A stretch of DNA of 7,919 nt. Source: Acidobacteriota bacterium (GTDB lineage: Bacteria; Acidobacteriota; Blastocatellia; Pyrinomonadales; Pyrinomonadaceae). Position 1 is the stretch's first letter. Each line of letters starts with the position of its first letter. The DNA lies in assembly GCA_024640445.1 (NCBI GenBank), contig JAHEEZ010000168.1:1-7919 (forward strand), in the 5' to 3' direction. The translations under genes and the position numbers were made by a program. Shown here in pieces: positions 1-5,151 of this stretch. Below the pieces are notes generated by a model. That model searched no databases and was not told the DNA's origin. It worked only from the letters and a program-made list of their open reading frames with translations.

Positions 1-882
1 GAACGCGATCTGCTCTATCGTTTCCGAGATGAACTCAGGCACTTCCAGCTTAAAGCCCTCCATTCCCTCACGGGCTGTCCACGCCTCCTGCGCGGTGATC
101 GCGACGCCCGTCTGAAGTTCTTTTGGATAATGCGTGTGTATCTCGGCGCCAATGCGGTCTTTTAGCGGTGTGATGATCTTTCCCCGCGCCGTGTAATCTT
201 CCGGGTTTGCCGAAAACACGAGCATGACGTCAAGAGGAAGGCGGACCGGATAGCCTTTTATCTGTACATCGCCCTCCTGCATGATGTTGAACAATCCGAC
301 CTGGATCTTGCCGGCCAGATCCGGCAGTTCGTTCATCGCGAAGATGCCCCGGTTCGCACGCGGAAGCAGTCCGAAGTGGATCGTCAGTTCGTCGCTGAGC
401 AGATGGCCGCCTTTTGCAGCCTTTATAGGGTCCACGTCGCCGATGATGTCGGCGATAGTCACATCCGGTGTCGCGAGTTTCTCGACAAACCTGTTTTCCC
501 GCGTCACCCAGTCGATCTTCGTTTCGTCACCGTGGACATCGACCTGGTGCCGGCCGTAAGCACTGAGCGGACCAAATGGGTCGTCGTTGATCTCGGAACC
601 TTCGACGATAGGGATCTCCTCATCGAGCAGCGCGGCAAGCTGCCGGATGATCCGGCTCTTTGCCTGGCCGCGCAGACCGAGAAGTATGAGGTTATGTTTG
701 GCCAGCACCGCGTTGACGATCTGGGGGATCACCGATTCGTCATAGCCGACGATGCCCGCGAATAGTTTCTCCCCGGACCTCAGTTTTGCGATAAGATTCG
801 CCCGCATCTCGTCCTTGACGGATCGCGGTGCATACCCGCTCTTCTTGAGCTCGCCGAGTGTCTTTGGTCTTGCTTTTGTCAT
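1..882 (-). CDS. AAA+ ATPase, magnesium chelatase subunit I-like (C-terminus outside window)
   Basis: The first 294 residues of an AAA+ ATPase of the ChlI/BchI-like group are visible; the reading frame stays open to the window edge. A P-loop lies at residues 69-76 (GLRGQAKS), with Ala where the classic Walker A has Gly. The Walker B region at 178-187 reads RGIFAMNELP, with Asn184-Glu185 where most AAA+ proteins have Asp-Glu. A sensor-1-like Asn226 sits in VFSANPEDY and is followed by a conserved LKDRIG stretch. From memory, these variant motifs are typical of the non-photosynthetic ChlI-like ATPases that work with a VWA-domain partner, so chlorophyll synthesis is not implied. The start is well constrained: a stop lies seven codons upstream with no ATG, GTG or TTG between. 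No clear Shine-Dalgarno is seen. It lies 50 nt after the four-helix bundle gene and is probably cotranscribed. The substrate is unknown; a VWA gene downstream would support the assignment. Confidence 0.85.
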   Translation of the reverse strand, partial: MTKARPKTLGELKKSGYAPRSVKDEMRANLIAKLRSGEKLFAGIVGYDESVIPQIVNAVLAKHNLILLGLRGQAKSRIIRQLAALLDEEIPIVEGSEINDDPFGPLSAYGRHQVDVHGDETKIDWVTRENRFVEKLATPDVTIADIIGDVDPIKAAKGGHLLSDELTIHFGLLPRANRGIFAMNELPDLAGKIQVGLFNIMQEGDVQIKGYPVRLPLDVMLVFSANPEDYTARGKIITPLKDRIGAEIHTHYPKELQTGVAITAQEAWTAREGMEGFKLEVPEFISETIEQIAF

Positions 883-903
883 TGCTTTATCTGATTCGAT
901 CTA

Positions 904-917
904 ACATCGGCCGGTGT
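904..917. other. 14-bp near-perfect palindrome before the ATPase start
   Basis: The sequence ACATCGGCCGGTGT is palindromic except for one T/G pair and sits in the 50-nt gap between the four-helix bundle gene and the ATPase start. It could be a small RNA hairpin or an operator-like site, but one isolated palindrome of this size is weak evidence. Confidence 0.3.
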
Positions 918-932
918 CTTCGCCGAGCGCAC

Positions 933-1454
933 CTAATCTTCATTAGTGATTGTCAGTTTACCAAAATCAACCTGCTCCCCGCGCGTGACCTTGTCGAGAA
1001 ACTCACGGAACTCCCGCGCCTCCTTGATCTTCCGCTGCCTGTCCCGTTCCTTCGCATCAAGAAACTTCTCGCCCTTAAAGGGCGCGTTCTTCAACGATTC
1101 GATCCAGCCGTACAGTTGCCTTGAGACTTTTTCCGCGTCGTGACGGAGAGAGAGTACCTGCTGCTTCTTTATCTTGAACGCCCTCATTCTCCCGAATATA
1201 TGCGTTATCGATCTGCATTCGCCGCAAGAACCGCGAGCAATGTACAAGAAATGGATCAGTTCAGAGTTCGATCCGCGCTCGAAACCCTCCGCAATGTTGT
1301 TCGAGATGGAGATCGAAGCGCGTTCGATCTGCGACTTCAGGTCGCCGAGACCACTGAGGATCGCCCTGGACCCGGATGTGAATTCGAGAACGTCAACAGC
1401 AAAGGCGATTGAATCGTTCCAGACCGGCAGGTCTTCAAACCGTTTGTATTTCAT
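933..1454 (-). CDS. Four-helix bundle protein (S23/IVP family) with charged C-terminal tail
   Basis: This 173-residue protein belongs to the small four-helix bundle family first found inside 23S rRNA intervening sequences and also common as stand-alone genes. The N-terminus (KRFEDLPVW) and the central signature at about residues 45-80 (SNNIAEGFERGS, then FLYIARGSCGE) are diagnostic. The family is usually about 115-130 residues. Here residues 122-173 form an extra, highly charged tail, predicted helical, rich in Lys, Arg and Glu (for example DAKERDRQRKIKEAREFRE). The ATG is supported by AGGAGT six bases upstream. No rRNA sequence surrounds it, so it is a free-standing copy. The molecular role of such proteins is not established; the related Avd protein binds nucleic acid in diversity-generating retroelements, but no reverse transcriptase is nearby. 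It probably shares a transcript with the downstream AAA+ ATPase. Confidence 0.9.
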   Translation of the reverse strand: MKYKRFEDLPVWNDSIAFAVDVLEFTSGSRAILSGLGDLKSQIERASISISNNIAEGFERGSNSELIHFLYIARGSCGECRSITHIFGRMRAFKIKKQQVLSLRHDAEKVSRQLYGWIESLKNAPFKGEKFLDAKERDRQRKIKEAREFREFLDKVTRGEQVDFGKLTITNED

Positions 1455-1460
1455 TGAGGT

Positions 1461-1466
1461 ACTCCT
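1461..1466 (-). promoter_or_regulatory. Ribosome binding site of the four-helix bundle gene
   Basis: On the minus strand AGGAGT lies six bases before the ATG at 1454. It is the clearest Shine-Dalgarno in the window and fixes this start; most other genes here lack one. Confidence 0.75.
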
Positions 1467-1620
1467 AGGGGTTGTGAGTTACTCCTGAGAGCAAATGTGT
1501 GTTGTCGTCTCGTATGCGCGGATCTGCGGTGTGTGAGGGCGTTTCACGCGCACGTTATGAGAAAAGACAGGGCGGATGGTAGCAATATCGGTCACTTGGG
1601 GTCAAGGGTCAGGGAGGAAG

Positions 1621-1648
1621 GATTCTAGATTTCAGATTACAAATTTCA
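1621..1648. repeat. Heptad array, four NATTNCA-like units
   Basis: Four consecutive 7-mers start at 1621, 1628, 1635 and 1642. The units GATTTCA, GATTACA and AATTTCA are closely related; the first, GATTCTA, is degenerate. They belong to the same AT-rich repeat type as the arrays at 1690-1731 and 1796-1844. Confidence 0.75.
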
Positions 1649-1689
1649 GAATGAGTAAATTTCAGCAAGGGGATGTCACGTCAGGGATT

Positions 1690-1731
1690 TCAAACCTCAC
1701 ATCTCAGATTTCATATCTCAGATTACAAATT
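1690..1731. repeat. Heptad array with TCA every 7 nt (left arm)
   Basis: TCA occurs at 1690, 1697, 1704, 1711 and 1718, exactly seven bases apart, with ACA in register at 1725. Typical units are ATCTCAG and ATTTCAT. Positions 1701-1732 are complementary to 1791-1822 at 27 of 32 positions, so this array is one arm of a large inverted repeat. Confidence 0.85.
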
Positions 1732-1747
1732 GCGGACTCTATGACTT

Positions 1748-1786
1748 AGAAAGAGCGAGTCAAAATGACTTTCTTAGGCTCTTTCT
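1748..1786. repeat. Nested hairpin between the two arrays
   Basis: AGAAAGAGC at 1748-1756 is perfectly complementary to GCTCTTTCT at 1778-1786. Inside it AGTCA (1758-1762) and TGACT (1766-1770) form a second stem around a 3-nt loop. A further TGACT at 1742-1746 could compete for the same AGTCA. The structure lies about 60 nt downstream of the cupin stop. It has no U-run, so an intrinsic terminator is not supported; RNA 3'-end protection is possible. Confidence 0.6.
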
Positions 1787-1795
1787 CTTAAACTT

Positions 1796-1844
1796 TGTAA
1801 TTTGAAATATGAGATCTGAGATAAAGCCTCTGAAATATGAAATC
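1796..1844. repeat. Heptad array with TGA every 7 nt (right arm)
   Basis: TGA occurs at 1803, 1810, 1817, 1831 and 1838, all on one 7-nt register, with one degenerate unit at 1824. Typical units read TGAAATA and TGAGATC. It is the reverse complement type of the array at 1690-1731. The next register position, 1845, is the stop codon of the cupin gene (CTA on the plus strand, TAG in the gene), so the array abuts the coding end without a gap. Confidence 0.85.
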
Positions 1845-2165
1845 CTACCCCCTCTTCACCCCGATCAGGTAATGAACCGGTTCCTCACCGATAACGCGGG
1901 CCGAATGATATGTGTTCGCGGGCATAAGATCTCTGTCGCCGGCCTCTAGTATCACCGTGCCCCAGCGCTCGATAGTCAATTCAAGCGAACCCGAAATGAC
2001 CCAGTGCGACTGTTCCTCTCCGTGAGAGTGCACCGGATACACCGCATCCGGCTGATCGCACCACTGAAAGACCGAAAAACCCTCCTGTTCGAGCAGATAC
2101 CTGAGCATCGCCGGATTCGGCGTGTTCAACTCCCTCCATTTCTCAACCCTGTATTCCACCTGCAT
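1845..2165 (-). CDS. Small single-domain cupin protein
   Basis: This 106-residue protein is a minimal double-stranded beta-helix (cupin_2-like). Cupin motif 1 is visible as His46-x-His48 followed by Glu51 and Gly59 (VHSHGEEQSHWVISG). Motif 2 is visible as GDRDLMPANTYH at 76-87, ending in His87. His46, His48, Glu51 and His87 would be the four metal ligands, so a divalent metal site is likely intact. No extra domain is present, and the length is that of a free-standing cupin. Such proteins range from dioxygenases to sugar-binding or sensing proteins, and the substrate cannot be read from sequence. It follows the DinB gene after 36 nt and is probably cotranscribed. The start is supported by AGGA six bases upstream. 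Its stop codon touches a heptad repeat array. Confidence 0.87.
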   Translation of the reverse strand: MQVEYRVEKWRELNTPNPAMLRYLLEQEGFSVFQWCDQPDAVYPVHSHGEEQSHWVISGSLELTIERWGTVILEAGDRDLMPANTYHSARVIGEEPVHYLIGVKRG

Positions 2166-2171
2166 GAACCA

Positions 2172-2175
2172 TCCT
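2172..2175 (-). promoter_or_regulatory. Ribosome binding site of the cupin gene
   Basis: AGGA on the minus strand lies six bases before the ATG at 2165, inside the 36-nt gap after the DinB stop. It is short but correctly spaced. Confidence 0.55.
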
Positions 2176-2201
2176 GGCGACTGAATTTGGGTTATTGTGT
2201 T

Positions 2202-2726
2202 CTAACTCATTAGCCGCTTCAGCATCAAGATCTGGCCTTTATGCTGGGCTTCATGGTCAATCAAGTGATGGAGAATCCAGCGAAGGCTGAATTCCTGTTT
2301 CGTACCGTCCTTTCGCTCGCGTACAAAAAATCGTTCAAGACCCTCATCGGCAAAAGAGGACAAGGCGTCGCGGGTCATTGCACTGACGCGGTCAAGTTCT
2401 CCGATGCATTCTTCCGAGGTCATTTCGGCAGGCGGCTCACAGCCTTCCTCAAACACATCCCAAAAGACGGTTTCCTTCAGTTCAGCGTCTACATCGCGAC
2501 CGCCTACCACGCATTGGATCCACCACCATTCGGCCTCGCCGCAGTGCAGCACCAATTGGGCTATTGAATGAGTATCAGGACGCAGTCTTGAGTGGAGCTG
2601 TTCAGTGGAAATATCCCGAACAACATCCCGCAGCTGTGACCTGACCTCTTCCATTCCGGCGAGATAAAAACCGATCTCTGGAGCGATGCCCTCGGGCGGG
2701 GTAAGCGTGATACTTTCTGTTTCCAT
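2202..2726 (-). CDS. DinB/YfiT-like family protein
   Basis: A 174-residue protein of the DinB superfamily (four-helix bundle, metal-dependent). The three expected metal-binding histidines are present: His61 in LVLHCGEAEWWW, and His158 and His162 in the C-terminal HHLIDHEAQHKGQI. The length is normal for the family. Known members include thiol-S-transferases and hydrolases acting with low-molecular-weight thiols, and many have no assigned substrate, so only the fold and metal site are claimed. The frame is open further upstream to 2891, but that part translates a palindromic terminator and GC-rich spacer. The ATG at 2726 (METESITLTPPE) is therefore preferred, giving a short N-terminal lead before the first helix. 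No Shine-Dalgarno precedes it; the bases just before the ATG (CCCTCCT) are pyrimidine-rich instead. It is probably the first gene of a two-gene unit with the cupin. Confidence 0.9.
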   Translation of the reverse strand: METESITLTPPEGIAPEIGFYLAGMEEVRSQLRDVVRDISTEQLHSRLRPDTHSIAQLVLHCGEAEWWWIQCVVGGRDVDAELKETVFWDVFEEGCEPPAEMTSEECIGELDRVSAMTRDALSSFADEGLERFFVRERKDGTKQEFSLRWILHHLIDHEAQHKGQILMLKRLMS

Positions 2727-2794
2727 AGGAGGGAATGATTGTTCAGGAATGGATAGGATTGCAAGGGAAGAATTAAGTTTGCAGACACGTGATA

Positions 2795-2813
2795 GCGGCT
2801 CCGCCGCCCGGAG
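2795..2813. repeat. GC-rich palindromic element
   Basis: GCGGC (2795-2799) and GCCGC (2803-2807) flank a 3-nt loop. An overlapping alternative stem pairs CTCCG (2799-2803) with CGGAG (2809-2813). The look is that of a REP-like intergenic palindrome, but only one copy is in the window. Confidence 0.45.
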
Positions 2814-2831
2814 CATTCGGCCCGAGCAACG

Positions 2832-2857
2832 AAAAAGGGCGGGAACAATCCCCGCCC
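2832..2857 (-). terminator. Intrinsic terminator downstream of fadE
   Basis: Read on the minus strand, a 7-bp all-GC stem (GGGCGGG pairing with CCCGCCC) with a 7-nt loop is followed at once by TTTTT. That is a textbook rho-independent terminator for transcripts leaving fadE, whose stop is about 270 nt upstream. It separates the beta-oxidation genes from the DinB-cupin unit. Confidence 0.8.
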
Positions 2858-2890
2858 AGCATTTCCGATCGACTTTCTTCTGACTTCTCA

Positions 2891-2919
2891 CAGGAGCCCG
2901 CGCTTACGCTTGGGCTGCC
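2891..2919. repeat. 29-bp palindromic element, copy 1
   Basis: Starts CAGGAGCCC and ends GGGCTGCC; AGCCC and GGGCT are complementary arms enclosing a GCGC/TTAC/GCTT core. An identical copy starts at 2964, exactly 73 nt on. The identity continues through the first 18 bases of the following heptad array, giving 47 identical bases in all. Confidence 0.85.
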
Positions 2920-2961
2920 GACTTCTGACTTCTGTCTTCTGTCTCCTGACTTCTGTCTCCT
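2920..2961. repeat. Heptad array of GACTTCT type, six units
   Basis: Six 7-mers follow each other without gaps from 2920: GACTTCT, GACTTCT, GTCTTCT, GTCTCCT, GACTTCT and GTCTCCT. A further GACTTCT at 2882-2888 lies just before the first 29-bp element, so the palindrome appears inserted into, or copied with, a longer array. Confidence 0.9.
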
Positions 2962-2963
2962 GG

Positions 2964-2992
2964 CAGGAGCCCGCGCTTACGCTTGGGCTGCC
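2964..2992. repeat. 29-bp palindromic element, copy 2
   Basis: Identical to 2891-2919 over all 29 bases. With only two copies and a low-complexity sequence between them, this is a duplicated intergenic unit and not a CRISPR. Confidence 0.85.
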
Positions 2993-3041
2993 GACTTCTG
3001 ACTTCTGTCTCCTGTCTCCGGTCTCCGGTCTTCTGTCTCCT
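2993..3041. repeat. Heptad array of GACTTCT type, seven units
   Basis: Seven consecutive 7-mers start at 2993: GACTTCT twice, GTCTCCT, GTCTCCG twice, GTCTTCT and GTCTCCT. The unit order differs from the first array after its third unit, showing that the arrays have diverged or slipped independently since the duplication. Confidence 0.9.
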
Positions 3042-3093
3042 TATGAGGCACGCTCCCTAACGGTCACGTTTCCGCCCTGTTGTCCTCTTACAT

Positions 3094-3107
3094 TGAACAT
3101 TGAACCG
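3094..3107. repeat. Two-unit TGA heptad
   Basis: TGA at 3094 and 3101 is preceded each time by ACAT, giving the unit ACATTGA twice (3090-3103) and then ACC. It is short, but it has the same period and core as the longer arrays. Confidence 0.5.
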
Positions 3108-3109
3108 CA

Positions 3110-3130
3110 GGGCGGGTACAGGTCCCGCCC
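3110..3130. repeat. GGGCGGG palindrome abutting the fadE stop
   Basis: GGGCGGG (3110-3116) and CCCGCCC (3124-3130) enclose a 7-nt loop. The stem is identical to that of the terminator at 2832-2857, but no T-run follows on either strand. The fadE stop codon (3131-3133) is directly adjacent. From memory, similar TGTAGGGGCGGG-type palindromes are scattered in spacers of many bacteria. Confidence 0.7.
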
Positions 3131-4912
3131 CTACATATTGTATCCATTCGCCGCGATCAGTCCGTCGGCGATCCTTCTGCGGGCGGCGATCGTGTTGACC
3201 GGAGCGTTATTCTTCGTGAACCGCTTTAGCGCCGCCAGCATCATTCTCAGTTCGTCTCCCTCCGCGAATCCAGCCAGCGTGTTTTTGGCAGTCTGCTCGA
3301 CCCTCTGGATCGCGTCATTACAGAAGACGGATGCCGCGTCGATATACTTTGCCGCCGCTTCCTCGCCGTTCTTCTCCGCATACTTAAGCGCGCGAAGACA
3401 CGCGGTTTCCATCGAATAGGCGTCCATTATTATATCCGCGCAGCCGATAAGCACTTCCTGCTGGTTCTGTATGTCGGCCATATATTTTTGGGCCGCGCTT
3501 CCGAGCACCATAAGCGCCACTTTCTTGGCGTTCCTCGCCAGCTTCGTCTCGTTCACAAGCGTCCCCTCGTCAACATCGAAACTGATCTGAGGATTCAGGA
3601 TCTCGTCCTGAAGCGCCTTCGCCGCCTTCAAAAGCCCGATCTCGCCTTTCATCGCGCGCTTCAGAAGCATTCCCGGGATCAGCATGCGGTTGATCTCGTT
3701 CGTACCCTCGAAGATCCGGTTGATGCGCGCATCGCGGTATGCCTTTTCAGCTGGATAATCGGCCGAATAACCGTATCCGCCGTAGATTTGGACCATCTCG
3801 TCGACCACGTAATCGAGGGCCTCCGAACAGGCGACCTTGTTGATGGAAGATTCGACCGCGTATTCTTCGATCGACTTCAGCTTCTTCTCGTGGTCGGAAC
3901 CATCGCCGATCAGCGAATCGATCATACCAACCGTCCTGTACGTGATGCCTTCAGCAACCCAGGTCCTGATCGCCATCTCGGCGAGTTTGTGTTTGATCGC
4001 GCCGAAGCCGGAAATGGGCTGGTTGAACTGCTGGCGTTCGTTTGCGTATTTCACCGACTGGTCGAGAGCGAGTTTTGCGCCGCCTGTGACGGAGGCGCCT
4101 AGCTTGAAGCGTCCCACGTTCAGAATATTGAGCGCTATTTTTGCGCCGTCACCGATATTCCCAAGAAGATTCCCGACTGGTATTACCGCGTCTGAAAGGA
4201 TCAAAGGTGTTGTCGATGAAGACTTGATCCCCATCTTGTGTTCCTCGTTTCCTGGGTGACAGTTCTCGCTGCGCTCAACAACGAACGCCGAGAACTTCTC
4301 TTTCTCCCCGTCGACCTTCGCGAAGACTATGAACACATCAGCAAATCCGCCGTTTGAGATCCACATCTTCTCGCCGTTGAGAACATAGTTCTCGCCGTCT
4401 TCGGTCAACTTAGCGTTGCATTTCGCGCCGAGCGCGTCCGAACCGCTTCCCGCTTCAGAAAGGCAGTAAGCAGAAACCACTTCGCCCGCCACTATCTTCG
4501 GGATCCATTTTTCACGAAGCTCTTCCGAACCGAAATAGAGTATCGGAAGCAGGCCGATCGATGTCTGAGCGCCGAAGGTAGTTCCGAACCCGCCGCCACG
4601 GCCGATATTCTCAGCGATGACGACCCCTGCGATCTGATCCAATCCGAGACCTCCGTACTCTTCCGGGATAGTCGCTCCAAGAAGACCGAGTTCGCCCGCT
4701 TGCGCGACGAGCTGTCTCGCGACCTCCCACGCGTGGTTCTCCATCGCGTCGATCTGCGGGGTTACCTCGTTGTCGACGAATTCCGCCGTCGTATCGCCGA
4801 TCATCCTGTGTTCTTCAGTAAGATCCTCGGGTGTGAAGATCTCGTCCGCTGCGCTGTTCTCTATCAGGAACGCGCCTCCCTTGATGTATTCCTTTTCCAT
4901 TTTCGTTTCCAT
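3131..4912 (-). CDS. fadE: Acyl-CoA dehydrogenase, FadE type with VLCAD-like C-terminal domain
   Basis: A 593-residue FAD-dependent acyl-CoA dehydrogenase that makes trans-2-enoyl-CoA, the first step of beta-oxidation. The N-terminus (KGGAFLIE, residues 11-18) is typical of the Bacillus FadE (YusJ) group, which is almost the same length. The first family signature is AYCLSEAGSGSDA at 148-160; ERQQF lies at 292-296. The second signature spans 375-396 (QIYGGYGYSADYP and onward). The catalytic base is Glu402 in RIFEGTNEI, the position used by VLCAD and MCAD. Residues from about 430 to 593 form the extra helical C-terminal domain seen in VLCAD and ACAD9, suggesting long-chain substrates. No signal peptide is seen; it should be cytosolic or peripheral on the membrane. 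Start choice is between ATG at 4912 and ATG at 4900 (MEKEYIKGG); neither has a strong Shine-Dalgarno. It follows the thiolase and ends at an intrinsic terminator. Confidence 0.94.
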   Translation of the reverse strand: METKMEKEYIKGGAFLIENSAADEIFTPEDLTEEHRMIGDTTAEFVDNEVTPQIDAMENHAWEVARQLVAQAGELGLLGATIPEEYGGLGLDQIAGVVIAENIGRGGGFGTTFGAQTSIGLLPILYFGSEELREKWIPKIVAGEVVSAYCLSEAGSGSDALGAKCNAKLTEDGENYVLNGEKMWISNGGFADVFIVFAKVDGEKEKFSAFVVERSENCHPGNEEHKMGIKSSSTTPLILSDAVIPVGNLLGNIGDGAKIALNILNVGRFKLGASVTGGAKLALDQSVKYANERQQFNQPISGFGAIKHKLAEMAIRTWVAEGITYRTVGMIDSLIGDGSDHEKKLKSIEEYAVESSINKVACSEALDYVVDEMVQIYGGYGYSADYPAEKAYRDARINRIFEGTNEINRMLIPGMLLKRAMKGEIGLLKAAKALQDEILNPQISFDVDEGTLVNETKLARNAKKVALMVLGSAAQKYMADIQNQQEVLIGCADIIMDAYSMETACLRALKYAEKNGEEAAAKYIDAASVFCNDAIQRVEQTAKNTLAGFAEGDELRMMLAALKRFTKNNAPVNTIAARRRIADGLIAANGYNM

Positions 4913-4959
4913 TGTTTTCTTTAACAGCGGTGAAGCGGATGGAAGGGATTGGCAATGTT

Positions 4960-4980
4960 TCAGGGGTCATAGATCAGGTT
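4960..4980. repeat. Short heptad array with TCA every 7 nt
   Basis: TCA occurs at 4960, 4967 and 4974 (units TCAGGGG, TCATAGA and TCAGGTT), within the fadE 5' region about 50 nt before its start codon. Confidence 0.6.
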
Positions 4981-4983
4981 TCA

Positions 4984-5013
4984 ACGCACGCGCTGCACGT
5001 GTTGAGCGTTGCC
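4984..5013. repeat. Inverted repeat upstream of fadE
   Basis: CAACGC (4984-4989) is complementary to GCGTTG (5008-5013), with CACG and CGTG able to pair inside. It sits between two heptad arrays in the fadA-fadE spacer, 70-100 nt upstream of the fadE start. It could be an mRNA hairpin or a regulator site; no known operator is recognised. Confidence 0.45.
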
Positions 5014-5079
5014 GCCCTAAAACTATTGCCGACTTCCTTCGGGACGATATCCGCAGATCGTTACCTGGTCCGTATTCAG

Positions 5080-5114
5080 TGATTCCTGATACTTGATACC
5101 TGATCCTTGAACCA
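5080..5114. repeat. Heptad array with TGA every 7 nt
   Basis: TGA occurs at 5080, 5087, 5094, 5101 and 5108, exactly seven bases apart, with units such as TGATACT and TGATCCT. It begins about 40 nt downstream of the thiolase stop and lies in the spacer that a fadA-fadE transcript would include. Confidence 0.9.
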
Positions 5115-5151
5115 TGCCTTTCATCCCCTTAATCCCTGTCGATTCCTCCAC

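Larger units (their letters stand above)
1455..1844. other. 390-nt gene-free spacer with opposed heptad repeats
   Basis: No coding region is supported between the cupin stop and the four-helix bundle start. About 1475-1590 is unremarkable mixed sequence that should hold the promoter of the four-helix gene, but I see no convincing -35/-10 pair. From about 1592 onward it becomes repetitive: two TCA motifs 7 nt apart at 1602 and 1609, then the arrays at 1621-1648 and 1690-1731, a hairpin at 1748-1786, and an oppositely oriented array at 1796-1844. These are listed separately. Confidence 0.8.
2727..3130. other. 404-nt gene-free mosaic of palindromes and heptad repeats
   Basis: This spacer between fadE and the DinB gene has no supported gene. 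Apparent reading frames across it are translations of repeats. It contains a GC-rich palindrome (2795-2813), an intrinsic terminator (2832-2857), two copies of a 29-bp palindromic element (2891-2919 and 2964-2992) each followed by a GACTTCT-type array, a short TGA pair (3094-3107) and a GGGCGGG palindrome (3110-3130). The DinB promoter should lie between about 2727 and 2830, but no convincing -35/-10 pair was found. Confidence 0.8.

Noticed and set aside
376..765. Plus-strand open frames opposite the ATPase
   Set aside because: They are antisense to a frame with clear AAA+ motifs, have no ribosome site and no recognisable domain; the same holds for plus-strand frames opposite fadE, fadA and the antiporter.
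1..882. Chlorophyll biosynthesis magnesium chelatase
   Set aside because: Motif variants differ from genuine BchI/ChlI and no other pigment gene is present; a generic ChlI-like ATPase is the safer call.
933..1454. Diversity-generating retroelement accessory gene (avd)
   Set aside because: Avd shares the fold, but no reverse transcriptase, template repeat or variable repeat is in the window, and the S23-type signature fits better.
933..1454. 23S rRNA intervening sequence
   Set aside because: The family was first seen in such inserts, but no rRNA sequence flanks this gene.
1592..1844. Insertion sequence or MITE with target-site duplication
   Set aside because: There is an inverted repeat, but no clear terminal boundaries or flanking duplication could be found, and the arms are simply heptad arrays.
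2727..2891. Longer DinB protein starting at 2891
   Set aside because: The extra 55 residues translate an intrinsic terminator and spacer, do not resemble the family N-terminus, and would need transcription to begin ahead of the terminator.
2890..3020. Possible mini CRISPR array (29-bp repeat, two copies)
   Set aside because: The sequence between copies is a low-complexity heptad array, not a unique spacer, both copies are followed by the same heptads, and there are no cas genes.
2789..3419. Plus-strand open frames with a repeated QEPALTLGLPTSDF-like peptide
   Set aside because: The peptide repeat is just the translation of the 29-bp palindrome and GACTTCT arrays, and the longer frame runs antisense into fadE.
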